Shown here piece after piece: positions 44,130-53,869 of a DNA stretch of 64,000 bases (the first letter of the stretch is position 1; every line of letters begins with the position of its first letter). Location of the stretch: NCBI RefSeq assembly GCF_030056665.1, contig NZ_JASHIG010000002.1; one strand, given 5' to 3'. The notes beneath the pieces are model-generated. The model was not told the DNA's origin, did no database searches, and worked only from the letters and a program-made list of their open reading frames with translations. The stretch comes from Flectobacillus roseus (lineage in GTDB: Bacteria > Bacteroidota > Bacteroidia > Cytophagales > Spirosomataceae). The position numbers were made by a program, and so were the translations under genes.

Positions 44130-45533
44130 ATGGATTTTCCCATATTTCATTTAGACTTCATGGGCGACAGGCTACTTATTGCCATTATCGCCGTATTGCA
44201 CGTATTAATCAATCATGGACTTGCCGTTGGATTTATTCCATTGGTGACTTGGATAGAATATCTTGGTTTTAAAAAAGGAGGACAAAACGCCATTGTAAAC
44301 AACGAATGGGATCGATTGGCATATCGTCTCATGACGGTTGCTTTTATCATTACCACTACCATTGGCGCCATGACAGGCGTTGGTATCTGGTTTGCCTCTT
44401 CGTTGGTCAACCCTGCCTCTATTGGCTCACTCATTAGGGTTTTCTATGGTGCATGGTTTGTAGAATGGATTGTATTCGTGACTGAGGTAGTCTTGATTTT
44501 GTTGTATTACCTTTCTTGGAAACGTTCATTAGTGAGTATTGAGGCCAAAGCCAAGCATATCAAATTGGGCGTAGCACTTAGTATATTCTCATGGATTACC
44601 ATGTCTATTATTGTATCTATATTAGGGTTTATGATGGACACTGGAAGCTGGGTCGAAAATAAAACCTTTATTGCTGGTTTTACTAATCCGGTTTATATTC
44701 CACAGCTATCATTTAGAACACCACTTGCCGCTTTAATGGCAGGAGCTTTGGGATTATTTTTAACAAAGTTATTCACTAAAAATGGTTCAGATTTCCAAAA
44801 AGCATCTACCAAAAAAATTGCACAGTGGATGTTGCTAACGCTACCATTTATGCTGATAGGTGCATTGGCCTATTACTTCAAAATTCCAGAACTGATGATT
44901 GGCAACTTGCCAGTAGCTGTGGGGACAATGGATTTTCAATCATGGTATGATTTATTGGTAAAATTCATTATTGGTGCGCTAACCACTGTCCTATTGGTCG
45001 CAGGAGTAATCTTTTTCAAACCAAATTTCAAAATCCCAACAGCAGTTTATATCCTACCAGTCATTGGAATGCTCGGTTTCGCAGGGATTTTTGAACGTAT
45101 TCGTGAGTTTATTCGCAAACCTTATGTGATAGGCAACTATATGTACTCTAATACTTTGCGAAAAGACGAGTACCCGCTTTTCAAAAGGGACGGTGTATTA
45201 GCTCATGCTACTTATTCACCTGTCAAAGAAGTTACTGATGAAAATAAACTGGTGGCAGGCGAACAGGTATTTATGATTTCATGTAGCCGTTGTCATACCA
45301 CACACGGTATCAACTCGGTGGTGGACAAATTTGAAAACATGTATAGTTTGAAAGCAGGTGAAAAATTGAATGGAGATTTGATGAAAAACTATATCAAGCA
45401 TATCGAGAATGCGAGATATTTTATGCCTCCTTTTCCTGGCAATGAGGCGGAGCTTGGCGCTTTGGTCGAGTATATCAAACATCTTCAGGAAGACGGGACG
45501 CCTATCGATAATCAGGCAACGTCGATGAGATAA
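44130..45533 (+). CDS. bd-type oxidase-like subunit I with C-terminal cytochrome c domain
   Basis: 467 residues. The N-terminal about 340 residues form nine or so membrane helices of the CydA superfamily: a His in AVLHVLINHGLAVGF at helix I, the GAMTGVGIWF loop, two Glu in WFVEWIVFVTEVVLI and the motif RIREFIRKPYVIGNYMYSN in the place of the quinol-loop GRQPW region. A c-type heme motif CSRCH lies at residues 385-389 with a distal Met candidate in RYFMPPFPG. This matches the cytochrome-c-fused group of the bd superfamily rather than quinol oxidase. Probably accepts electrons from cytochrome c and reduces oxygen; activity is inferred. Paired with the next gene. Confidence 0.82.
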   Translation: MDFPIFHLDFMGDRLLIAIIAVLHVLINHGLAVGFIPLVTWIEYLGFKKGGQNAIVNNEWDRLAYRLMTVAFIITTTIGAMTGVGIWFASSLVNPASIGSLIRVFYGAWFVEWIVFVTEVVLILLYYLSWKRSLVSIEAKAKHIKLGVALSIFSWITMSIIVSILGFMMDTGSWVENKTFIAGFTNPVYIPQLSFRTPLAALMAGALGLFLTKLFTKNGSDFQKASTKKIAQWMLLTLPFMLIGALAYYFKIPELMIGNLPVAVGTMDFQSWYDLLVKFIIGALTTVLLVAGVIFFKPNFKIPTAVYILPVIGMLGFAGIFERIREFIRKPYVIGNYMYSNTLRKDEYPLFKRDGVLAHATYSPVKEVTDENKLVAGEQVFMISCSRCHTTHGINSVVDKFENMYSLKAGEKLNGDLMKNYIKHIENARYFMPPFPGNEAELGALVEYIKHLQEDGTPIDNQATSMR

Positions 45534-45588
45534 TTCGCTCATTCATAAAAATTTATTCTATTTTTCATTCACTTAGCTTTTAACAATC

Positions 45589-46908
45589 ATGTTTAATCAT
45601 ATTTTGCTTCAAACCCCAGTTCCTCGTGATTTACCTTTGGATTTACCCCTTCCCAAAGAAGTCTTGATTGTACTTTTGGTATTCTCGTTTTTGTTACATA
45701 TTCTCTTTGTCAATCTGATGGTGGGTGGCAGTATTCTTACTCTATGGAGTCAGATAAAAGGCTTAAAAGACAAAGAATATGATACATTGGCGCATGAAAT
45801 TGCCGAGACTATCACTGTAAACAAAAGTTTGGCAGTCGTATTAGGCGTAGCGCCATTATTGAGTATCAACACTTTATATACCGTCTATTTTTACTCAGCC
45901 AATGCGCTGACAGGTATCTTTTGGATTTCAGTAATTCCATTGGTAACAGTGGCATTCTTATTGACTTACGCGCACAAGTATAGCTGGAAGGTTCTGGAAA
46001 ATAATAAATCTCTGCACATCTCTATAATGGGATTATCAGTAGCCATTTTTCTTTTTATTCCGCTTATCTTTTTGGTAAATATCAATTTGATGCTTTTCCC
46101 AGAAAAATGGAATACCATTGAAGGCTTTGCTCATGCCTTGACATTACCCAATGTATTCCCAAGATATTTTCACTTCTTGTTGGCTTCTTTGGGTACTACT
46201 GGTCTCTTTATTTTCTGGTATTTTGGTCGAAAAAGCTATGATTTCGAAAGTCACTTTACGACACTTACTCGCTATGAGATTCGTAAAAAGGCTTATTCTT
46301 TAACCTTTGGCGCTTCGGCAGCACAGTTTATTATTGGTCCTGTGGTCTTGTTGACCTTGCCGACCAAAGGGTTTAGTTGGCATCTAATTTTCACGATTGG
46401 GACAGGCGTCATCTTTGCTTTGCCAGCGATGTATTGGATTTGGAAAGGTATTACAGGAAAAGCCGAAGATATTGCCAACAATTTCTGGAAAGTAGCCCTT
46501 ACACTTGGTCTGACGATTACTTTCATGGGCTCAGGACGCCATATTTACCGTGCAACGGCTTTAGCACCGCATCAAAAATTAGTGGAGGCAAAAACTATTG
46601 CTTATCAGAAAGAAGTAAAAAAAGCGACGGAAGAAATGAAAAATGCTCCTGCCGAAAAACCCTCTTCTGACAATGCTGGAGAAGCCATTTTCCAAACAAA
46701 ATGTAGCGCTTGTCATGCCATGGATGTCAAAGTGGTAGGACCACCTATTAAGGAGATGGTGAGTATTTACAAAAACGATGCGAAAGGATTACACGATTGG
46801 ATTTTGAAGCCTGGCAAAAAACGCCCTGATTATCCGCAAATGCCAGCTTTGGGATTAAGTGAGCAGGAAATCAACGATGTTTCTAAATACATTTTGGAAC
46901 AAAAGTAA
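45589..46908 (+). CDS. Second bd-type oxidase-like membrane subunit with C-terminal cytochrome c domain
   Basis: 439 residues, 55 bases downstream of subunit I. Nine or so membrane helices; helix I (LVFSFLLHILFVNLMVGGSIL) has a His and trailing Gly placed like CydA helix I, so this subunit may also be CydA-derived rather than CydB-like. A linker rich in Glu/Lys/Ala leads to a cytochrome c motif CSACH at 372-376 with PDYPQMPALGLSEQEI carrying the likely Met ligand. Together with the upstream subunit it gives a complex with two c hemes. Followed by a hairpin and two tiny membrane ORFs. Confidence 0.8.
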   Translation: MFNHILLQTPVPRDLPLDLPLPKEVLIVLLVFSFLLHILFVNLMVGGSILTLWSQIKGLKDKEYDTLAHEIAETITVNKSLAVVLGVAPLLSINTLYTVYFYSANALTGIFWISVIPLVTVAFLLTYAHKYSWKVLENNKSLHISIMGLSVAIFLFIPLIFLVNINLMLFPEKWNTIEGFAHALTLPNVFPRYFHFLLASLGTTGLFIFWYFGRKSYDFESHFTTLTRYEIRKKAYSLTFGASAAQFIIGPVVLLTLPTKGFSWHLIFTIGTGVIFALPAMYWIWKGITGKAEDIANNFWKVALTLGLTITFMGSGRHIYRATALAPHQKLVEAKTIAYQKEVKKATEEMKNAPAEKPSSDNAGEAIFQTKCSACHAMDVKVVGPPIKEMVSIYKNDAKGLHDWILKPGKKRPDYPQMPALGLSEQEINDVSKYILEQK

Positions 46909-46938
46909 TCTGTTTTCTTAGAGAAATTTCCCTAAAAA

Positions 46939-46970
46939 TGCGGGCAAATATCTGATAAGTTTTGCCCGCA
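46939..46970 (+). terminator. Hairpin after the second oxidase-like gene
   Basis: TGCGGGCAAA (46939-46948) pairs with TTTGCCCGCA (46961-46970). No T tract follows, so it may be partial termination or mRNA protection rather than full stop, leaving the tiny ORFs downstream in the same transcript. Confidence 0.5.
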
Positions 46971-47011
46971 CACTTACTCAAAATCATTTTTCACATAATC
47001 ATTTTACCCAT

Positions 47012-47167
47012 ATGATACTCGTATTATCTATAGGAATAGCGGTGGTAACACTTGCCATTTTATATACCATGTTTGAGATACAAATCAATATTACTTCTCT
47101 CGAAAAAATGGATCATATTCTTTCGAGGAAGTTAAAGGCTTTTGCGCATGAAAAAGAAAAAGCCTAA
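47012..47167 (+). CDS. 51-residue single-span membrane protein, candidate oxidase small subunit
   Basis: ATG 47012, stop TAA 47165-47167. N-terminal span (ILVLSIGIAVVTLAILYTMF, residues 2-21) followed by a soluble, charged tail (SLEKMDHILSRKLKAFAHEKEKA). Size and topology resemble CydX/CydS-like small subunits of bd oxidases, but no sequence homology can be claimed. It begins 103 bases after the oxidase-like gene and overlaps the next ORF by 20 bases. Confidence 0.45.
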   Translation: MILVLSIGIAVVTLAILYTMFEIQINITSLEKMDHILSRKLKAFAHEKEKA

Positions 47168-47267
47168 TTCAAAACATCTCAAAAGGTCATTCGGAGCATT
47201 GGTTTTATTATTGATACTACTAGCGTCAATGATTTTCGTCCTTATTGTCGCACTGAAAGCTTCTTAA
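47148..47267 (+). CDS. 39-residue single-span membrane protein overlapping the previous ORF
   Basis: ATG 47148 lies inside the end of the 51-residue ORF, in another frame, and the stop TAA is at 47265-47267. A basic start (KKKKPNSKHLKRS) precedes one span (GALVLLLILLASMIFVLIVAL), positive-inside. The overlap suggests translational coupling. Same caution as for its neighbour. Confidence 0.4.
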   Translation: MKKKKPNSKHLKRSFGALVLLLILLASMIFVLIVALKAS

Positions 47268-47275
47268 AGCTCATT

Positions 47276-47935
47276 GAGTGATTATTTATCTCCATTCCGC
47301 TCGTAGAGACGCAATGATTGCGTCTCCATGAGGTGTTACTTTGAAATATAGTATCAAAAAAGGCGGTCGAAATTAGTTTTTCAACCGCCTTTTTAATGCT
47401 AAAACCCTTGAAGATATCCTGTATTAATACTTACTTATTTGATTTTTTTCAGAATCCAATCTTTTCATCAGCTCCGTAGAAGCGACAGTTTGGTAGTAGA
47501 GAATCATTCGTCTGAACGGTTAAAAAAGCGCCGTAGGTACGACAGAATTCAAGATTTTGGCTTTCTGTCGCACCTACGGCGCTCAAAAAATGTTTTCTCA
47601 TTAATTACACTACCAAACTATCGCTCCTACGGAGCTTTTACAAAGGAATACTTAAGTATGGGTTTTGAGTGTTATTTTTTTGATTACTAATATTTTATCT
47701 CATTAATTTATTAAACTTTATTTTGCATTAATGCGCTCTAAGCTTTACGCATTTTGTCAAAAAGTTTCTTTGAATTCATGGGGAATATTTTTACCAAAAG
47801 CCCATTGCTGAAAGCCGAAAGCCAAATAGTTAAATTTTATTTTGCACGAATACTTATCTTAGACGCAATCATTGCGTCTCTACTAGTTTCATATTAATGA
47901 TAATCGCTAAATCACCACTCACTCAATATTTCACT
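47276..47935. repeat. Composite of nested intergenic repeats
   Basis: Left half of a GTAGAGACGCAATG element: GTAGAGACGCAATGATTGCG (from about 47311) and hairpin AAAAAAGGCGGT (47356-47367)/ACCGCCTTTTT (47384-47394). Then a 167-bp palindrome: AGCTCCGTAG...CAGTTTGGTAGT (47470-47497) pairs with 47609-47636 and an inner pair 47527-47547 with 47563-47583 (GCGCCGTAGGT/ACCTACGGCGC). Then degenerate GCCGAAAGCC words (to about 47830). The right end of the first element (AGACGCAATCATTGCG) reappears at about 47869, before the metalloprotease stop. No gene in this 660 bases. Confidence 0.65.
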
Positions 47936-50900
47936 CTAAAATCAATTTCTGTGAAATTCGGTCTTTACTGGATTGAAACCAGACCAGATATACTCCTCGA
48001 GTCAAGTCGGCCGTTGAGACTTTTGTTGACTCCTTGAATGAACTTTCGAAAACAATATTACCTAGCATATCTACCAGCTTCACCTCTACTTCACCTTGCA
48101 ATGTGCTTTTCAACGTGACAAAATCTTTGGCTGGATTCGGGAAAGCTGACAAACTTTGACTTATTTCTCCATCAAAACCTAAAGGCATGGCTAATGCAAC
48201 TTTTAACTGAGCATAATTGGTGCAGCTATTGCTCCCCCAAGCTCGAACGGTATATGTGCCATTGTAGGCGGCAGTCACATTCTCAATGATGGGTTTTGCA
48301 TTGGTTGAGGTAAATTGATTGGGACCTTGCCAGAGATAATTTACCCCGCCCGAAGCCGTTAATGTCAAGGTATGATTGACAAGATCTTCATTAAAATTCG
48401 CTTCAATTTTTGGTGCAGGTTTCACCAACAGAACTGTTTTGGCAGTATTAGTACAGCCGTTATCATCAGTTACTTTGATGCTATAAGTCCCTGAATTTTC
48501 AGTCTGGGATTTACTAAATACAATCGAGCTGTTGGAAGAGGTAAATCCATTTGGTCCCGACCACTGGTAAGTACTTCCTCCACGAACACTTATCTGAGCA
48601 GGCTCACCTGCACAGGTGGTATCACCCATGGCAGATACCGCTGGCAGAGTAGCAATTTTCCCTGTCAGGGTATCTTTTGACAACAAGCCCGTGTTTATTC
48701 CTCGTAAACTTACTTGAAAAACACCTGTCCCAAATCTCTGTGATAAATCTGTGATACGATAGGTTTGAGTACCGATTAACTCCTGTTTTAGTGGTTTAAT
48801 GGTTTGGGAAGCGCCATTTGCTAATTTTACCTGCATCACAAAACTTTCTGAATTAGCAATTTCTCCAAAAACTTTTGCTTCCAATTTAATCGAGTCGCTT
48901 GCGCATACCGTCTGAATACCTGATGACTGGAATTTTACAATAGGTATTACATTGACGGTAGTATTTGAAGGCAAACTCGAACAACCGTTATTTTCACAAA
49001 TAGCCGAGTATGTCGTCGTCACTGTAGGATTTACTATCAATGTCGTAGACGTTTTTTGTTGAGAACCTTCTACCTTATTTGACCAACTCCAAGTGACCTG
49101 CGAACAACCTTGAGCGGTTAGCTGTACTTGCTGTCCATATTCAATAGAAGGACTTTGAGCGGTTAATTTGGGTTGGTTTGGCGCACCAGAACAAGCATTA
49201 TATCTAATTAAAAAATTAGGATATTGAAACCAAATATTACCTTTTACATCAGCCAACATCTTACTCAGCCCTGTGGTACTCAAAACAATATTGCCTGTTT
49301 TCGACCATGTTTGATCAGCATATTTAAAAATATTGCCACTATCATAAACATAAATATTGTTTTGAGCATCTTCGGCGATATAGCTCGGTTTCAGAAAAGA
49401 AGCATAATTCTGTACTTCCCAAGCACCTTCCGAATATCGGAGGACTCTCCCATTTTGTAATAGCCACAAAACACCTTTGCTATCCATAAAGGTCTGATTG
49501 ATAGCACTTGAAAGTTGTGGCACATCTGACTTCGTAAAGGTTTTTACTTGCTTGGTAGCCATATCATATTGCCAAAGCTCTCTACTTTGCGAGTTGTATT
49601 TATAAACCTCTACCCACATCGTATTCTGATTCCAAACTGGTGTTTGAAAATAGACATTTGACTCGGTGCTTTTGTAGGTAAAAAGTGTTTTTAAACTATC
49701 TTTTTCTATTTTACCAAAAACTACAGCACCTTTCACATCCGAATATCCATAAAACAACTGATTAGCATAGTCGAACTTCGATGGGGAAATATTGTCGGGA
49801 TTTGACAACTCTACCGAAGAAAGCATTTTTCCCGTAACAGGATCTAACTTTCTGAGCGCATACACCAACGAACTACTTGGTAAAAGTCTTTTTCCTAATA
49901 GTTGAATCGTTTTGATGGTTGGGTCACCTCCTGAAAGTGACAAACCGTAATTTTGATTCCCAATGGCACCTGTTGTATTGGCATGGTCAAAGGTTTTGAC
50001 CTGAAGATTATTGACTTGAATGGTAAAAATTCCGCGCGCGTTTTGTGCCACGATTTCGTTTTCACGCATCTCCACCGCATTAATAGAATTCGCCAAATCA
50101 GGGTTCTTATCTTTACCAAAATATGCCACCTGCGCTCCTTGAGAAAGCCCTTTATACACAAAACTCGTTTGGGTTGTTGAGACCACTCCTTTCGGGATAT
50201 TCAACAAATATTCTGGCTCATTATATATCTCCTCAACCTTTACAAAATAGGTTTGGTTACTTTGGAGTGAGTCCAACCAAAACGAATAAGTATAGCTAGA
50301 TTTGGCTGCTATATTTTGAGCATTTTTAACACAAAAAATCTTTTTAAAGCTCGAATCACTCGCAACAGTCAATTTTATAATAGACTGATTATTAATATAG
50401 TTACCTGAATATTCTAATACTTTCAGCGCAGAGTTTTCTGTCAAATAATTGGTAGAAATGTAGTTATTTGGATTGCTGACTACTACATACTGCACCTCCG
50501 ACCAAGCACTTTTGGTAGTTCCGACTACCGAACGAACACGCCATTTGAGCTGATTGGCATAATAATTCATTTTGGTCAACACCGAAGTACTTGAAGAACT
50601 GGTCTGAAAGATAGGGTTTTTAAAATCTGCATCTGAAAGTGCTGCTACTTGCACTTCGTAAGCAGAAGCATTAGGAACCGAAGTATAAGTAAGAGTAAAA
50701 TTGGTCGATAGATTGGCAGTTGATGTTAATGGATATTTTGCAAATGGTGGCAATACGGCTTCAGTTGGCACATTCCAAACGGCATTGCTCCAATCTGAAC
50801 AGCCGATACTATTGCAAGCTTTGATACGTAAGTAATTTTGACCCTTTATTAAAAGCGAGGAACTCCATACACTTTTGTTGACGGTATCAGTTTTTTGCAC

Positions 50901-51836
50901 TGTTGAAAAATTCGCAGAATTTGCCGATTGAACAATGTAATAATCAGCGGTAACTACAGGTTTCCAGTCGATTACAGCATGGTTTTGGAAATTATAATTA
51001 GCTGATAACAAAGGACTTTCTGGCTTAGAAGTTGCCGAGGGCAAGTTATCCTTGGCATATTGCTGAATTACCGAGCGACAAAGTTCATGAAAAGTAGAAA
51101 GTCTTGGTCCACAGTAACTCATAATTGTTCCAGCGGTAGTGTTGAGTGCGCCGTCATAACATGAACCTTCTGACGGTGTACAATAATCAAGCGGACCTTC
51201 GGGCCATTCGCAACTTTGCGTGTGCGGCACCCCAAAAGTATGCGCCAGTTCATGCGCCACTGTGCCCAAACCTGCCTGTCCCCACGGCACTACGCCTTCG
51301 GTGCCACCCAAATAGGCAATACCAGCGGCTCCCTGCAAGCTTTTGGAAGTCATAAACAGCGCCTTATCAAACTGATTTGCGATGGCTCTAAATTCATTTT
51401 GGTAGTTCCAAGTAGAATTAAACAATGCCAACAAATCATAAATATTGCGATTGCCTCGATACGGATCTTTTTGAGCGTCTTTCCAGATATGGATTACGGT
51501 AGGAACTAGCCGAACATTCATCTCTTTTTCATAGACCTTTGATATCTGCGAGATGGCATTTATCACCTCCCTTTTGATATAGACAGAGTCCGAATCAAAC
51601 TTTTCAAAAGTTTCGGAATCAATTTCTATCGCAAGGCGACAAATCCAAGGACCACTTTGCGTAGTTCGGGAAGCTTTGGAAGCTAGTATAAATTTTTGGG
51701 CATTTCTTACTCTACTTAGGGCATCAGCAGACATTTGAGAGTCATTTACTCCACAAGTTAGAGTCTCCTGAGTTTGTTGGGCAAATAAGAAAGGCGCAAA
51801 CAATAGCAAATAAACAATGAGCGGTAGTTTATTCAT
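47931..51836 (-). CDS. T9SS-secreted zinc metalloprotease with fibronectin/Ig-like domains
   Basis: 1301 residues with a signal peptide (NKLPLIVYLLLFAPFLFAQ). Zinc-binding motif HELAHTFGVPH (HExxHxxGxxH, metzincin type) near residue 200, with Met-turn candidate TIMSYCG. Then fibronectin-III-like modules (AHVIDWKP-type, about 285-470), a propeller-like region (MDSKGVLWLLQNGRVL, AEDAQNNIYVYDSGNIFKYA, ADVKGNIWFQYPNFLIRYN; about 690-930), Ig-like repeats with GGSTYQWSGPNGF and GGVNYLWQGPNQF, and a T9SS sorting domain (SAFPNPAKDFVTLKS ... GVYLVWFQSSKDRISQKLIL). It is probably cell-surface or secreted; the substrate is unknown. Confidence 0.9.
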   Translation of the reverse strand: MNKLPLIVYLLLFAPFLFAQQTQETLTCGVNDSQMSADALSRVRNAQKFILASKASRTTQSGPWICRLAIEIDSETFEKFDSDSVYIKREVINAISQISKVYEKEMNVRLVPTVIHIWKDAQKDPYRGNRNIYDLLALFNSTWNYQNEFRAIANQFDKALFMTSKSLQGAAGIAYLGGTEGVVPWGQAGLGTVAHELAHTFGVPHTQSCEWPEGPLDYCTPSEGSCYDGALNTTAGTIMSYCGPRLSTFHELCRSVIQQYAKDNLPSATSKPESPLLSANYNFQNHAVIDWKPVVTADYYIVQSANSANFSTVQKTDTVNKSVWSSSLLIKGQNYLRIKACNSIGCSDWSNAVWNVPTEAVLPPFAKYPLTSTANLSTNFTLTYTSVPNASAYEVQVAALSDADFKNPIFQTSSSSTSVLTKMNYYANQLKWRVRSVVGTTKSAWSEVQYVVVSNPNNYISTNYLTENSALKVLEYSGNYINNQSIIKLTVASDSSFKKIFCVKNAQNIAAKSSYTYSFWLDSLQSNQTYFVKVEEIYNEPEYLLNIPKGVVSTTQTSFVYKGLSQGAQVAYFGKDKNPDLANSINAVEMRENEIVAQNARGIFTIQVNNLQVKTFDHANTTGAIGNQNYGLSLSGGDPTIKTIQLLGKRLLPSSSLVYALRKLDPVTGKMLSSVELSNPDNISPSKFDYANQLFYGYSDVKGAVVFGKIEKDSLKTLFTYKSTESNVYFQTPVWNQNTMWVEVYKYNSQSRELWQYDMATKQVKTFTKSDVPQLSSAINQTFMDSKGVLWLLQNGRVLRYSEGAWEVQNYASFLKPSYIAEDAQNNIYVYDSGNIFKYADQTWSKTGNIVLSTTGLSKMLADVKGNIWFQYPNFLIRYNACSGAPNQPKLTAQSPSIEYGQQVQLTAQGCSQVTWSWSNKVEGSQQKTSTTLIVNPTVTTTYSAICENNGCSSLPSNTTVNVIPIVKFQSSGIQTVCASDSIKLEAKVFGEIANSESFVMQVKLANGASQTIKPLKQELIGTQTYRITDLSQRFGTGVFQVSLRGINTGLLSKDTLTGKIATLPAVSAMGDTTCAGEPAQISVRGGSTYQWSGPNGFTSSNSSIVFSKSQTENSGTYSIKVTDDNGCTNTAKTVLLVKPAPKIEANFNEDLVNHTLTLTASGGVNYLWQGPNQFTSTNAKPIIENVTAAYNGTYTVRAWGSNSCTNYAQLKVALAMPLGFDGEISQSLSAFPNPAKDFVTLKSTLQGEVEVKLVDMLGNIVFESSFKESTKVSTADLTRGVYLVWFQSSKDRISQKLILE

Positions 51837-52393
51837 AATTGTATTACCTCGACGGATTAAGTTAATTCTGACTATGCCATTGCGTTATGGCATTGTAATT
51901 CTAGTATTGGCGGATGCTGGAATGTCCAGATTTCGTCAAACTAACTTAAAGGGGTGTAGAATGGGAAAGACAAACTTAGTCCCAAGCAAATCGAGGTATT
52001 TTAGATATAGATAGAAATTTTGTTGCAGAAAATTTCTAGCACTTATATCCAGTCATGACCAGAACCTGTACTTGGCGGACTAAAGGTTTGGATTCCTGTT
52101 GACAATACAATTTGGGTAAATTTTCCTATGCGGGGAGAAATTATCCATACATGTATCGTTGTTTTAAAAATAGAAAAAAGGCGTTTGCGTTACGCTTATT
52201 TTCTAAAATAAAAATCCCACATTTTTTATGCCAAAAATCCATCTATCAACCAAATTGGTCTATTATTCTTGGATAACTACAAAATAATTAAATCGAGACG
52301 CTCATATTTCGGATAGTAAAAATAGCTCGTCTCTGTAAAATATTCTTCATTTAGCTGAATTGGCTTATTTGTCAAGCTTTCAGGCATAAAAAA

Positions 52394-52419
52394 AGTCGGT
52401 ATTAATAGCAATACCGACT
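52394..52419. terminator. Orphan hairpin
   Basis: AGTCGGTATT (52394-52403) pairs with AATACCGACT (52410-52419), then GAGTGTTTTTTAG on the + strand and TTTTTTTATGCC on the - strand. Shape of a bidirectional terminator, 259 bases past the SGNH gene end on the - strand. Confidence 0.6.
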
Positions 52420-52479
52420 GAGTGTTTTTTAGTATAAAGCTGTTTAAGCTTTTGTAAAATTACTGGCGTAAGCAATGAA

Positions 52480-52620
52480 TTTATACTGTTTGAGCGCAGC
52501 GAGGTGGGACGCCACTCCGATTATAAATTCTTGATTTTTTTGCGGCCGCCGCTGCGGTTACTTTTTGTATCAAGGCGGGAACACCTAGTTAAAAAGTAAG
52601 GCGAAGAATTAAGCAATAAA
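52480..52620. repeat. Second copy of the GAGCGCAGCGAG / TTACTTTTTG repeat
   Basis: TGTTTGAGCGCAGCGAGG, TTCTTGATTTTTTTG, GCGGTTACTTTTTGTATCAAG and AAAAAGTAAGGCG appear in the same order as at 10190-10270, with a GC-rich insert GCGGCCGCCGC not found there. Confidence 0.55.
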
Positions 52621-52677
52621 GTATGCTTTTTGAAAAGTTTAAACAGCTTCAATTTATAATAACTCTTAAACAAGCTC

Positions 52678-53499
52678 TTACTTCATCAATTTCCAAAGTT
52701 TTTTGGCTATTATTTCGTAGCCTTTGTCTGAAGGATGTAGGCCATCATAAGTCATCGCAATAGACTCGACTGGATATGGATATTCGTCTTTTTCAGGATT
52801 AAAAGGCACATCGATAAAATCTGGGAATGGATAATTTTTGTATTCCCCCGTTTGAGGATCTTTGAGTCTTTTGAAATTTACTAGGGTTTTATGAGCTAGT
52901 TTTTTCTCATGATACAAATCCAGAGACTTGTATCCCTCCTTTTTCGCAATCATTTTAACAGCCTCCGCAAAAGCCTCCAATTGCTGGTTATTCTTGGCGC
53001 GATATGAGCCAAAAGCATTATTTTTAGGATTAGCGATATACACAAAATCAACCCTTTGCATAGGCGTAATCAAGACTACTTTTGCCTCAGGATTTAGTTT
53101 TTTCAAGTAATCTACAATAATTCGGTAAGCCCCAAAGAAAGTATTATAACCTGTGTTGTTTTCATAGTCTTGTATAGAGCCAAGAGGCTTCCCTTGCCAC
53201 CAGTCGTTGGTACCCAAAAAAACGGTGTAAACATCCGCTTTTACGATGTTTAAGGTTTCTATTTTTTCTGCGATTTTGACAGCCGTCCAACCATTATGTC
53301 CTTGATTGATAAAGTTGAGTTCAGGATGTTCCTGTGTAATAAGGGTCATATATCCCTTTGTAATACGATTGCCTGTCTGCTCAGGATGATCGTTGAGATA
53401 AGTAATAGAATCACCAATAGCCACCCACTGACGTTTTTCGGGAGCAAAGGACATTAAAATAACAATGAGCAATAAGAGAGGTAAGAATTTGTTTTTCAT
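52678..53499 (-). CDS. Secreted SGNH/GDSL hydrolase
   Basis: 273 residues with a signal peptide (KNKFLPLLLLIVILMSFAP). SGNH blocks: WVAIGDSITYLN (Ser), NQGHNGWTAV (Gly), LGTNDWWQG (Asn) and TYDGLHPSDKG (Asp-x-x-His). It is longer than the SGNH protein at 26348, with an inserted region about 165-235. Probably an acetyl- or acyl-esterase acting on glycans; the substrate is unknown. Confidence 0.87.
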   Translation of the reverse strand: MKNKFLPLLLLIVILMSFAPEKRQWVAIGDSITYLNDHPEQTGNRITKGYMTLITQEHPELNFINQGHNGWTAVKIAEKIETLNIVKADVYTVFLGTNDWWQGKPLGSIQDYENNTGYNTFFGAYRIIVDYLKKLNPEAKVVLITPMQRVDFVYIANPKNNAFGSYRAKNNQQLEAFAEAVKMIAKKEGYKSLDLYHEKKLAHKTLVNFKRLKDPQTGEYKNYPFPDFIDVPFNPEKDEYPYPVESIAMTYDGLHPSDKGYEIIAKKLWKLMK

Positions 53500-53869
53500 A
53501 ATGATCGTTTTTGTCTAAAAGCGAAAAGTCCTATTTATCTAACCAAAAATATCAGACGTATATCTATTAACGAAAGGACTGCTAAAAAGATAAAGTATAT
53601 TGACTTTGGTTAATAAAGTCCAAAAATAACCCTAAAAATTTTCATTTCTTATTTTTCGGTAGTTAGAGGTAGTTAAATTCCATTAAATTGCAGGCTGTCT
53701 TACCCTTGAGTATTAGGTCAGGGGTTTTAAAACTAAAAGTACGATAGACAATATGTAAAGTTCCAAACTATATGGAGAGGACTACAATACTTTCGTGTAA
53801 TTAGGAGTTGGTGGCTACTCAAATCACACTTAACAAAAATATGTAACTAATTTTTAAACAAATATTACT
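53500..53869. other. 370-base intergenic region
   Basis: No gene, hairpin or promoter box that I can support. It lies between the divergent SGNH and VCBS-like genes. Confidence 0.4.

Larger units (their letters stand above)
51837..52677. other. 841-base intergenic region
   Basis: No gene seen. Contents: ATGCCAT/ATGGCAT inverted repeat (about 51874-51893), AGAAATTTT/AAAATTTCT (about 52010-52034), the hairpin at 52394-52419, and the GAGCGCAGCGAG-type repeat at 52480-52620. The region between divides the metalloprotease and SGNH genes, both on the - strand. Confidence 0.5.

Noticed and set aside
44130..46908. Calling the pair ordinary cytochrome bd quinol oxidase (cydAB).
   Set aside because: Both have heme c domains, the quinol-loop motif is replaced, and the second subunit is not clearly CydB.
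4900..52139. The 11-base word TGCGGGGAGAA occurs at 4900-4910 and 52129-52139, upstream of the kinase and the metalloprotease genes.
   Set aside because: Chance repeats of this length are expected many times in 64 kb, and the flanking bases do not match well.
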